Shown: piece by piece, positions 25,543 to 32,300 of the stretch
Numbering within the stretch: position 1 is the stretch's first letter
Layout of the letters: each line of letters opens with the position of its first letter
Assembly (NCBI GenBank): GCA_001799635.1
Contig: MGTV01000039.1
Location: forward strand, 1 to 64,000
Direction of reading: 5' to 3'
DNA length: 64,000 bases
Source: Elusimicrobia bacterium GWA2_62_23
GTDB taxonomy: Bacteria > Elusimicrobiota > Elusimicrobia > Elusimicrobiales > UBA9959
Translations under genes and position numbers: made by a program
The notes under the pieces: model-generated
What the model saw: only the letters and a program-made list of their open reading frames with translations
What the model was told of the DNA's origin: nothing
Databases searched by the model: none

Positions 25543-26002
25543 CCAGGAGACGGTCTTCTTCTATTCTTTCGCGGGTTACATGCTGGTGTCCATGTTGGGC
25601 ACCGTGCTGCTGCTGCTCGGGGCCCTGGCCGGCATGAAGCTGCTCTTCGCGGCCGCCCGGCTGGCGTTCGGCGCCGAAGCGGCCTACTCTTCCAAAACCT
25701 TGTTCTATGATTCCGCGGGGTTCGCGCTGGCCTCGGCCGGGACGGCGGTGCTGCATTATTACCTGGGCAGCCTGCTGCTCTATTCCGGCCTCCACCGCCG
25801 CCTGCTGGGCGCCTGTGTGGCGGTGGCAGCGGTATTCTGCGGGCTCTTCTTCTGGCGGGGCGCCCTCCACTCCAGCCTGGGCGCGTACGCTTTTTCGGGC
25901 CTCTGCGTTACGCTTTCCGCCCTGATCGGCGGCCTGGCCGCCCTGACCCAGCGGCCGGCGGAAAATCCCTGGCCGTTCACCGCCGCCTCGCTCTTCCGCT
26001 AG
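25529..26002 (+). CDS. Hypothetical inner-membrane protein
   Basis: 157 residues, four hydrophobic segments: GYMLVSMLGTVLLLLGALAG, an alanine-rich segment with AGFALASAGTAVLHYYLG, LLGACVAVAAVFCGLFFW, and LCVTLSALIGGLAALT. I recognise no family. It overlaps era by 14 bases and is therefore probably co-translated with it, but a functional link is not evident. Convergent with amrS, whose stop lies one base after; no terminator hairpin between them. Confidence 0.6.
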   Translation: MTRSDQETVFFYSFAGYMLVSMLGTVLLLLGALAGMKLLFAAARLAFGAEAAYSSKTLFYDSAGFALASAGTAVLHYYLGSLLLYSGLHRRLLGACVAVAAVFCGLFFWRGALHSSLGAYAFSGLCVTLSALIGGLAALTQRPAENPWPFTAASLFR

Positions 26003-26003
26003 C

Positions 26004-27029
26004 TCAGCTCCAGACTCCGGGTATCTTCCCGCCGCAGGAACAGGTCCCCTCCGCCCCCAGAAGGTTCTCCTTCACGCTGAAACCCTCCCGCTTCACCGCC
26101 GTCCGCCCGCAGGCCGGGCAGACCGTGTCCTGGCCCGCCGCGCCGGGAACGTTCCCGCAATAGACGTAGCGCAGCCCCTTCGCCAGGGCGATCTCCCTGG
26201 CGCGGTAGAGCGTGGCGGCGGGAGTGGGGCCGCGGTCCGTCATCAGGTGGTCCGGGTGAAAGGCGGTGAGGTGCCAGGGGATGTCGCGGGAGAGGCCGGC
26301 TATGAAGGCCGCCATGGCCCCTGTCTCTGCGTCGGAATCGTTGAAGCCGGGGATTAACAGCGTGACCACTTCCAGCCAGAACCCCGCGGCCTTTATGAGG
26401 GCTATTCCTTCCAGCACTTTGTCCAGGCTGGCGCCGCAGACCTTGGCGTAATTCTCCCGGTTGAAGCCCTTGAGGTCCACTTTCCAGATATCCATCACCG
26501 GGCGCAGCAGCGCCGCCGTTTCCGGCGTGGCGTACCCGTTGGAGACGAACCCCGCCCGGAGCCCCTTCTTTTTCCCCTCCGCGAACACCGCCGCGGACCA
26601 TTCGGCTGTTATGAGCGGTTCGTTATAGGTGGAGACCAGCAGTTTGGCGCCGCTCTCCGCCGCCGCGGCCGCCAGCTCGCCGGGGGAAGTCTCCTGCGGG
26701 GCGAGGTGGGCCGCCGTTTTCACCCCCGAGATCTCCCAGTTCTGGCAGAAGCCGCAGCGGAAATTGCAGCCGAACATCCCGAACGACAGCGTGCGGGCGC
26801 CGGGCAGGACGTGGAAGAAAGGTTTCTTCTCTATGGGGTCGGGGGCGGCGCCGGAAACGTAGCCCCAGGGGGCCAGCAGGCGGCCTTTGCGGTTGAAGCG
26901 CACCCCGCAGAGCCCGTCGGCCCCTTCGGGGACGAGGCAGCGGTGCGCGCAGGCCAGGCAGCGGGCCCGGCCGCCGGGGAGGCGTTCGCAGAGGAGCGCT
27001 TCGCGCGAGAGCTCCGGAAGGAAGGTCAT
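26004..27029 (-). CDS. amrS: AmmeMemoRadiSam-system radical SAM enzyme
   Basis: 341 residues. Cysteine-rich N-terminus (GGRARCLACAHRCLVPEGADGLC), then the radical SAM motif FGCNFRCGFCQNWEIS binding the 4Fe-4S cluster and SAM, followed by LLVSTYNEPLITAEW and KVDLKGFNRENYAKVCG typical of AmrS (formerly annotated as pyruvate formate-lyase activase-like). A C-terminal cysteine set (VCPACGRTAV... GTCSCGGKIPGVW) is also characteristic. The system normally includes Memo and AMMECR1 proteins; neither is encoded here. The reaction is unknown. Part of a three-gene run with a lipid/diacylglycerol-kinase-like gene and an OB-fold-like protein. Confidence 0.9.
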   Translation of the reverse strand: MTFLPELSREALLCERLPGGRARCLACAHRCLVPEGADGLCGVRFNRKGRLLAPWGYVSGAAPDPIEKKPFFHVLPGARTLSFGMFGCNFRCGFCQNWEISGVKTAAHLAPQETSPGELAAAAAESGAKLLVSTYNEPLITAEWSAAVFAEGKKKGLRAGFVSNGYATPETAALLRPVMDIWKVDLKGFNRENYAKVCGASLDKVLEGIALIKAAGFWLEVVTLLIPGFNDSDAETGAMAAFIAGLSRDIPWHLTAFHPDHLMTDRGPTPAATLYRAREIALAKGLRYVYCGNVPGAAGQDTVCPACGRTAVKREGFSVKENLLGAEGTCSCGGKIPGVWS

Positions 27030-27033
27030 ACGG

Positions 27034-27927
27034 TCAGGGATTAAGGCTCGGCTTCGGGGCCCTCACCTTAAGGGCGGAAGGGAGCACGCTGAAACGGATT
27101 TTGCCGCTGTCGGAGTAGAAATCTTCGCCGTCGAGGTGGTACCAGGCGGCCCGGCCGCAATCCAGCTCTATCATGCGGCCTTTCCAGGCGGAATAGATGT
27201 CCTTGTTGCGGTCGAGGGTGCCCGAGAAAAGGGAGGGCACCGCCAGGAGCATGCGGGGCAGGGAAGCTTTCCGGACGGAGACCAGGTCGAGCAGGCCGTC
27301 GTCGATGTAGGCGCCGGGCGCCACCCTGGCCCCCCCGCCGTACTGCACGCCGTTGAGCACGGCGTTGAGCATGCCCGTAAGTTCCAGCCTGCGGCCGTCC
27401 ACCACGGCGGTCACCCGGGAAGGCTTATAGGTCAGCACGCGCCTGGCGGCGTGCCAGACATAAGGCAGGATGCCGCGCCTGGAACTCATCGAATTGAAAT
27501 CATGCGCCACTTCGGCGTCCAGGCCCACCCCGGCCGCCACGAAGAAGGGCTTGCCGTCGGCCAGGCCGGCGTCCACGGCGCGCGGCTCCCACTTCAGGAG
27601 CCCCTCGAGGGCTTCGTCGAAGGCGAGCGGGATATAGAGGTTTCGGGCGAGGCCGTTGCCGGAGCCGCATGGCAGGATGCCGAGGGCCGCGGCGCGGCCC
27701 ACCAGCGGGCCGGCGGTCTCGCGGATAGTGCCGTCGCCGCCGACGGCCACCACGGTGGAGAAGCCGGCGAGCAAAGCTTTCGCTGCCAGCTCGGAGGCGT
27801 GCCCCCGGGCCTGCGTGAACTCGATCTCCACCTTGAGGCGGCGCCCCGAAAAAAAACTCTCCAGGCGGCCGCGGATGTCCGGGGTTTTCCGCCCGGCGTT
27901 AGGGTTGACTATGAAAAAATAGGACAT
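27034..27927 (-). CDS. Diacylglycerol/lipid kinase family protein (YegS/DagK-like)
   Basis: 297 residues. N-terminal FFIVNPNAGRKTP and VVAVGGDGTIRETAGPLVG are the nucleotide-binding motifs of the DAGK catalytic domain; LGILPCGSGNGLARNLYIP follows, and the C-terminal beta-sandwich domain includes VAAGVGLDAEVAHDFN and YIDDGLLDLVSV. Likely phosphorylates diacylglycerol or a related lipid at the membrane, recycling lipid by-products of envelope synthesis. Four bases separate it from amrS and 12 from the upstream gene, so all three are probably one transcript. Confidence 0.9.
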   Translation of the reverse strand: MSYFFIVNPNAGRKTPDIRGRLESFFSGRRLKVEIEFTQARGHASELAAKALLAGFSTVVAVGGDGTIRETAGPLVGRAAALGILPCGSGNGLARNLYIPLAFDEALEGLLKWEPRAVDAGLADGKPFFVAAGVGLDAEVAHDFNSMSSRRGILPYVWHAARRVLTYKPSRVTAVVDGRRLELTGMLNAVLNGVQYGGGARVAPGAYIDDGLLDLVSVRKASLPRMLLAVPSLFSGTLDRNKDIYSAWKGRMIELDCGRAAWYHLDGEDFYSDSGKIRFSVLPSALKVRAPKPSLNP

Positions 27928-27939
27928 GGCGGGCCGGGG

Positions 27940-28623
27940 CTATTCTACGGCGCTCAGGCCGGTGGCCCAGGCGGCCTTCTCCCCGGTGGGCGTCAGGAGC
28001 GTGAGGGTGTTGCCGGAATCGGCCGCGCCTTTGGAGCAATGGAAGCGGACGCGATAGACGTAGCCTATCCTCAGGTCGGGTTTCTCGCCCAGGACGTCGT
28101 AGTCGTCGGCGTAGAGATAGTCGATCTTCTTGTCCGGGCCGGTGTAGACGAAATTAAGGCGCCAGCCTTTGGTAACGCGGCGGGCGGTGATCATCTGCAG
28201 CTCCATCTCCAGGTCCTTCCCGATATAGTCGGCCGGGGAGGCGAAGAAATCGTCCTGTGACCCTTTTATAACGCCGGGTCCGGCCGTCTCCGGGGCGCTT
28301 TCCGCCGGCAGCACCGAGGTCTCTATCACCACGGGCTCGCTCTTCTCCGGGGCCTGGTCTGGTTCGGGGGTGTACTCCCGGGGCTTCGGAGCGGGCTGCG
28401 GCGGCGCCGGGGTTTCCGGCTCCTCCTGCTCCGTCTCGGCCTCCTGGGGCGCCTCTTCCTGCGCCGGGGCGGGGTCCTGGCCAGCGGAGTATTCCGGCTG
28501 GTAGCGCTGCTGCGGCTGCTCGCCGCGATGAGGGAAGAAACGGTCCTTGAAAATGAACCCCACAAGCCCCCCGATCAGGAAGAAGAGCAGGGTATTTATC
28601 AGCCGGAGCCGGAAAAAATTCAT
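27940..28623 (-). CDS. Membrane-anchored protein with Pro/Glu-rich linker and possible OB-like domain
   Basis: 227 residues. One N-terminal membrane segment (LINTLLFFLIGGLVGFIF), then about 90 residues rich in P, E and Q (e.g. QEEAPQEAETEQEEPETPAP) that must be an extended linker, then a compact C-terminal domain beginning DDFFASPADYIGKDLEMELQ and containing LNFVYTGPDKKIDYLYAD and YRVRFHCSKG. The last part resembles small OB-fold (tRNA_anti-like) periplasmic domains, but I am not certain. The linker length suggests it spans the periplasm or peptidoglycan. First gene of the 28.6-26.0 kb run; divergent from the FecR gene. Confidence 0.65.
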   Translation of the reverse strand: MNFFRLRLINTLLFFLIGGLVGFIFKDRFFPHRGEQPQQRYQPEYSAGQDPAPAQEEAPQEAETEQEEPETPAPPQPAPKPREYTPEPDQAPEKSEPVVIETSVLPAESAPETAGPGVIKGSQDDFFASPADYIGKDLEMELQMITARRVTKGWRLNFVYTGPDKKIDYLYADDYDVLGEKPDLRIGYVYRVRFHCSKGAADSGNTLTLLTPTGEKAAWATGLSAVE

Positions 28624-28631
28624 AACCTGAT

Positions 28632-28637
28632 TTTATA
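28632..28637 (-). promoter_or_regulatory. Candidate -10 for the 28623 gene, eight bases from the start
   Basis: Minus strand reads TATAAA then eight bases to ATG. The short distance would give an almost leaderless mRNA. The plus strand of the same AT-rich segment (28631-28665) must also contain the FecR-gene promoter; candidates TATATT and TATAAT-like boxes overlap. Confidence 0.4.
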
Positions 28638-28677
28638 ATATTTCAGTTATATTGTATATTTGAGTTGGAGGGTAACT

Positions 28678-29427
28678 ATGAAAACGATCCTGCTGTCTTT
28701 TCTTTTAACGGTTCAGGCCGCTCCGGCCGCGGCAGCCGCGCCAACGGCGGCCGGCTGCGTTTACGACCTGAACGGCCCGGTCACGGTCCGCAAGGCCGGC
28801 GCGCAGGATTGGGGCCCCGCCTCCAAGGGCCTGCCGCTGGCCGAGGGCGACCGGCTCCGGACCGGCGCTAACTCCTGGTGCGAACTCCTCTTCAAGGACG
28901 GGACTTACGTGAAGCTGGAGGCCGACTCCGAGACCGCCGCGGAGGAATTGAAGTCGGACGCGGCCGGCCGCTCCTTCTCATTCTCTTTCCTCAAGGGCAA
29001 GGCCCTCTGGATGGCCGCCCGGCTGAAGTGGAAAGCCGCCTCCAGGTTTTCCGTGCGCACCCCCTCCGCGGTCTGCGCCGTGCGCGGCACCGACTTTACC
29101 GTTATCGTTTCAACTTCGGGAGAGACGTCCGTGGGCCTTTTCGAGGGCAAGGTGGCCGTTTCCTCGGGCACCGCGGATACGGGCGGGAAGGAACTGCTGG
29201 CCGGCGGGGAAGCCTCTGTGGGCGGCGGTCAGGTCGCCGTTCAGCGCCGCCTCTCGGCTCTCATGAAGGCCGAGCAGCGGCGCTATGAACGCGTGAAAGG
29301 CCGCGTGGAGCAGCTCAGGCGCCGGCTGGCCGAAAGGGAGACTTTTATAGACGAGTACGTGAGCCGCCAGCAGAAGACGCTTTCCGATTTTGAGAAACGG
29401 CGCAAGGAAAAGCTGGGCAAACACTGA
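28678..29427 (+). CDS. Secreted FecR-domain protein with C-terminal coiled coil
   Basis: 249 residues from ATG 28678 (GGAGGG upstream; track start 28660 rejected). Signal peptide ILLSFLLTVQAAPAAAAA. FecR domain: GCVYDLNGPVTVRKAG, LAEGDRLRTGANSWCELLF, DGTYVKLEADSE, FSVRTPSAVCAVRGTDFTV and VGLFEGKVAVSS. A C-terminal helical region (RRYERVKGRVEQLRRRLAERE) is a likely coiled coil. Unlike the anti-sigma FecR of iron regulation it has no membrane helix or cytosolic domain, and no sigma factor is adjacent; this stand-alone periplasmic form is of unknown role, perhaps structural or ligand-binding. Ends in a strong terminator. Confidence 0.85.
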   Translation: MKTILLSFLLTVQAAPAAAAAPTAAGCVYDLNGPVTVRKAGAQDWGPASKGLPLAEGDRLRTGANSWCELLFKDGTYVKLEADSETAAEELKSDAAGRSFSFSFLKGKALWMAARLKWKAASRFSVRTPSAVCAVRGTDFTVIVSTSGETSVGLFEGKVAVSSGTADTGGKELLAGGEASVGGGQVAVQRRLSALMKAEQRRYERVKGRVEQLRRRLAERETFIDEYVSRQQKTLSDFEKRRKEKLGKH

Positions 29428-29440
29428 TCCGCGCCTAAAC

Positions 29441-29472
29441 AAAAAAAGGCCGGCTCGAAAGCCGGCCTTTTT
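29441..29472. terminator. Bidirectional terminator between FecR gene and lipoprotein gene
   Basis: AAAGGCCGGC-TCGAAA-GCCGGCCTTT, 10-bp perfect stem with A-run on the left and TTTTT on the right. Serves the plus-strand FecR gene and the convergent minus-strand lipoprotein gene. Confidence 0.92.
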
Positions 29473-29488
29473 CTTTTTTCTCCCCCGC

Positions 29489-30544
29489 CTATTGCAGTTC
29501 CGCGTCCAGGTCGTAGGAGGAGGTGCGGTTGATCTTTACCGGCAGCTTGGCGTTCTTCATCAGCAGCTGTGAAAGGTCCGCGGCCCCGCCCTTGTGCATG
29601 GCCACGTCTATCACGGCGACCGAGTTGTTGTAGCCGCGCACCCACGAGGCCCTGACGGCCGGGATATTTCGCAGCAGTTTGGTGAACTCGCTCAGGTCAT
29701 TCATGGTCTTGACCTTGGCGAGGTTGAGCCGCACTATGGACTTCTCGCGCAGCGCCTTCAGGACCTTTTCCTTGAGCGGCTCTGCGGCCTTCTTGGCGGC
29801 GTTGATTATGGAGGCCCTGGCCGCGGCCGGGTCGTTAAGGTCTATGCCGCCCGCGGACTCCTGCACGGAGGCCAGGGTTTCGCCCGAGCCCTGCTTCACG
29901 GCCGAGACCGAGACGCCGGCCCGGTAGGAGACGAAGCCGCCCAGCCCTTCCCGGGTATTGAAAGCGGTCTGGGCTTCCCCTGAGATGAGTATGTCCGCCT
30001 TCTCCTTCTCGCCCGTGAGGAAGCCGGCTTCCGCGAAGCGGTTCTTGAGCTCCAGCGCGGCATAGTCGGAGCCCTGCGCCTTGCCGTCGGCCGACTCTTT
30101 GATGTCGAAGCCGATGACCGGGTTGCCGAGCTTCTGCGGCTCGCTCTCCAGGTTCCTTAATTTGGCGGCGAGGTCTTCCTTGCGCACGTGCGCCCGGATG
30201 CGGGTCTTGTAGAAATCGCCGTCGCGCCATTCTTTCAGCGTTTCGTATTTCTCTATGTAGCCTTCGCTCTGGGAGGTTATGTTCTCGTCTATCAGGATGG
30301 ACTTGGACACCATCGCGTCCTGGGAGACGTAGACGCCTACCACGAGACCGAGGGCCGCCTTCATGGCCTCGTGCAGGGAGGTCTTTTTGGCGCCTTCGGC
30401 GTCCCCCTCCACTATCGGGGCCATTCCTTCGGCTTCCACCACTTCGGTCTCGTAGGCGGGGTTAAGGGAGCTCTTCCGGGTCCCGGAACAGCCGACGGCG
30501 GCGAAGATCGCCGCCGCCATGAGCAGTCGCGTGAAGCGTGTCAT
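29489..30544 (-). CDS. Predicted outer-membrane lipoprotein
   Basis: 351 residues. Lipobox AAIFAAVGCSGTRKSS at the N-terminus. The middle contains EAMKAALGLVVGVYVSQDA, YIEKYETLKEWRDGDFYKTR and a later KADILISGEAQTAFNTREGLGG; the C-terminal section (TMNDLSEFTKLLRNIPAVR... VAVIDVAMHKGGAADLSQLL) looks like a second alpha/beta domain. The pattern resembles LPP20/flagellar-assembly-type lipoproteins in which the middle domain senses or binds a partner, but I cannot name a family with certainty. The upstream neighbour is a small LPP20-like lipoprotein 12 bases away, so they are probably co-expressed and may work together at the outer membrane. Confidence 0.7.
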   Translation of the reverse strand: MTRFTRLLMAAAIFAAVGCSGTRKSSLNPAYETEVVEAEGMAPIVEGDAEGAKKTSLHEAMKAALGLVVGVYVSQDAMVSKSILIDENITSQSEGYIEKYETLKEWRDGDFYKTRIRAHVRKEDLAAKLRNLESEPQKLGNPVIGFDIKESADGKAQGSDYAALELKNRFAEAGFLTGEKEKADILISGEAQTAFNTREGLGGFVSYRAGVSVSAVKQGSGETLASVQESAGGIDLNDPAAARASIINAAKKAAEPLKEKVLKALREKSIVRLNLAKVKTMNDLSEFTKLLRNIPAVRASWVRGYNNSVAVIDVAMHKGGAADLSQLLMKNAKLPVKINRTSSYDLDAELQ

Positions 30545-30556
30545 CCTGTTGTGGGA

Positions 30557-31006
30557 CTACTCGGCTATCTTTATGCCGGCTTCTTTGAGGGCCTTCTTGG
30601 GCAGGCGCAGGACTATGACGCAGCCGTCGTCGGAGGTCCATTCGGTGCGGACCACCTGGGCGCCCTTGATGACGGCGTCTATCTTGGTGGCCAGGACGGA
30701 GTCGGTCTCTATGGCCTTCTCCACGGTGATGCCGCCTTCCAGGTTCACACCCTTAAGGAAGGAAAGCATGTTGTACTGCGCGTTGACTATGGAGGCGTTG
30801 CGGGAAGTGGCCATGCGCTGGGTCTTGTTCTCCAGCGTCTGGTCGGCCGCGCCTATGCCGCGGGCGAAGACGTAGTTCTTGGTTATGCCTTCTTCCACCC
30901 ACTCGCGCTCTATCTCTCCGGTGTTGGCGACGGTGCCTTTGTCCGGGGAAGAACCGCAGCCGGCGGCGATCACGGCCACCACGGCCACAAATATAAGTTT
31001 TTTCAT
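30557..31006 (-). CDS. LPP20-like small lipoprotein
   Basis: 149 residues. Lipobox IFVAVVAVIAAGCGSSPD. The rest (YVFARGIGAADQTLENKTQRMATSRNASIVNAQ split over two strands, then SVLATKIDAVIKGAQVV and TSDDGCVIVLRLPKKAL) fits the LPP20 family of outer-membrane-anchored lipoproteins with an alpha/beta fold. Function in most bacteria is unknown. ATG 31006 has AGGAGG upstream. The next gene in the transcript encodes a larger lipoprotein of related style. Confidence 0.75.
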   Translation of the reverse strand: MKKLIFVAVVAVIAAGCGSSPDKGTVANTGEIEREWVEEGITKNYVFARGIGAADQTLENKTQRMATSRNASIVNAQYNMLSFLKGVNLEGGITVEKAIETDSVLATKIDAVIKGAQVVRTEWTSDDGCVIVLRLPKKALKEAGIKIAE

Positions 31007-31073
31007 ATTAATTTCCTCCTAAAGAAACCCTATGCTTCATTCTATAAACAAAACCCCACGGTGTCAATTTGGC

Positions 31074-31106
31074 TAAAAGGAAGGCCCGCGGCGGCTGCCG
31101 CGGGCC
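31074..31106 (-). terminator. Terminator after the PorV-like gene
   Basis: GGCCCGCGGC-GGCT-GCCGCGGGCC hairpin, 10-bp perfect stem; on the minus strand it is followed by TTCCTTTTA. Lies 24 bp after the PorV-like stop. Confidence 0.75.
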
Positions 31107-31129
31107 CGGTCCCTTTCACCAGCGGAGGG

Positions 31130-32290
31130 CTAGTAGATCCAGAAGAAGTCCGTGTCCTTCTTTTTTTCCTGGGCGGGCCGGGAGGGCCGGCGCTCCTGCT
31201 TCGCGGGCTGCCGGGCTTTGGAAGGCCGCTCGCCCTCGGGCTCCGGGTCCCTGTAATTGGTCTTGCGGCGGCTTTCCTTGACGGTGATGCCGCTGAACTT
31301 GTAGGAGAAGGCGACCTGAGAGGCGTTAAAAACCTCGTTGCCGAGCCCCATGGAGAAGTCCAGGGCCATGTCCTCGTAATGCACGCCGATGCCGGTGGTG
31401 ACGCCCTTATTGTCCTCCGCGCCGCGGTATCCCAGGCGGAAGTTGAAGATCTTCTCGAAATGATACTCCAGGCCGAAGCGCAGGCTTTTGAGGTCCTCGC
31501 TGGTATAGAAGTCGGCTTCCGTCGCCAGCAGCAGGGACTGGTCCATGATGGTGGGGCGCTGGTAGGCCAGGCCCAGGCGCAGGATGGTAGGCAGGCGGGT
31601 GATCTCGCTGCCGTACTTCAGCCCGCCGCCGAAGTTCGCCACCGAGGCGCCGGCGGAGAGGCCCAGGCGGGGTTCCGTGACCAGCCAGCCGGCGTCGAAA
31701 GCGAAAGTGGACGGGGGCTGGTCGTCCTCCAGGAGCACGGAGCGGATGTACTTCATGTTGAGCCCCAGGTACTGCTCGATCTTGGCGTTATAGCCCTCTA
31801 TGTTCACTTCGTCGGAATAGACCTTCTCGCCGTAGCCGAAGCTCACCGCCAGGTCCTTCTGGGCGTCGTAGGACTTGGCGAGGATGGAGCCGTCGGGCAT
31901 GATGTACTTGTAATCGAAAGTGCCAGCGCTCGCCATCATGACGGAGAGGCCGGCCCCGGGCTTGGCCAGGCCCGCCAGGCCGATGAAGGGCAGGGGCGTG
32001 CCGAAAGCCGCGTACTGCAGGGAGGAATCGTCGAAGCCGGAGAGATGCATGGCCGAAGCTTCCGGCACGTACAGCTGGCCCAGGCCGGCGGGGTTGTAGT
32101 TCAGCGAGTAAACGTCGTCGGCCACCGCCACGAAGGCGCCGCCCATGGCAGCCGCCCGCGGGCTCATGTCCGTCTTGAGCACCTGCATGCCTACGGAGCC
32201 GGGGCCGCCGGCACCGGCGGGCGCGGCGAGGAGCAGCCAGGCGAAGGCCGCCAGGGCCGGGTTCGGGAATTTGGTCTTTAGCGTGATCAT
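31130..32290 (-). CDS. PorV/PorQ-family outer-membrane beta-barrel protein
   Basis: 386 residues. Signal peptide (ALAAFAWLLLAAPAGAGG), then the family signature: VLKTDMSPRAAAMGGAFVAV, ADDVYSLNYNPAGLGQL and later repeated aromatic beta strands (FRFGLEYHFEKIFNFRLGYR). The family are FadL-like 14-stranded barrels; in Bacteroidota PorV escorts substrates of type IX secretion to the cell surface. The gene lies 11 bases after a secreted M4 protease that ends in a sorting-like domain, which supports a transport or surface-attachment role here. The Lys/Arg/Pro-rich tail (about 50 residues) is unusual for a barrel and probably periplasmic. Confidence 0.83.
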   Translation of the reverse strand: MITLKTKFPNPALAAFAWLLLAAPAGAGGPGSVGMQVLKTDMSPRAAAMGGAFVAVADDVYSLNYNPAGLGQLYVPEASAMHLSGFDDSSLQYAAFGTPLPFIGLAGLAKPGAGLSVMMASAGTFDYKYIMPDGSILAKSYDAQKDLAVSFGYGEKVYSDEVNIEGYNAKIEQYLGLNMKYIRSVLLEDDQPPSTFAFDAGWLVTEPRLGLSAGASVANFGGGLKYGSEITRLPTILRLGLAYQRPTIMDQSLLLATEADFYTSEDLKSLRFGLEYHFEKIFNFRLGYRGAEDNKGVTTGIGVHYEDMALDFSMGLGNEVFNASQVAFSYKFSGITVKESRRKTNYRDPEPEGERPSKARQPAKQERRPSRPAQEKKKDTDFFWIY

Positions 32291-32300
32291 ATGGCGTCCG

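Noticed and set aside
30188-32281. 697-residue plus-strand ORF opposite the lipoprotein and PorV-like genes
   Set aside because: Shadow ORF: no motifs, crosses two genes and a terminator, and has the H/G/V-rich antisense composition.
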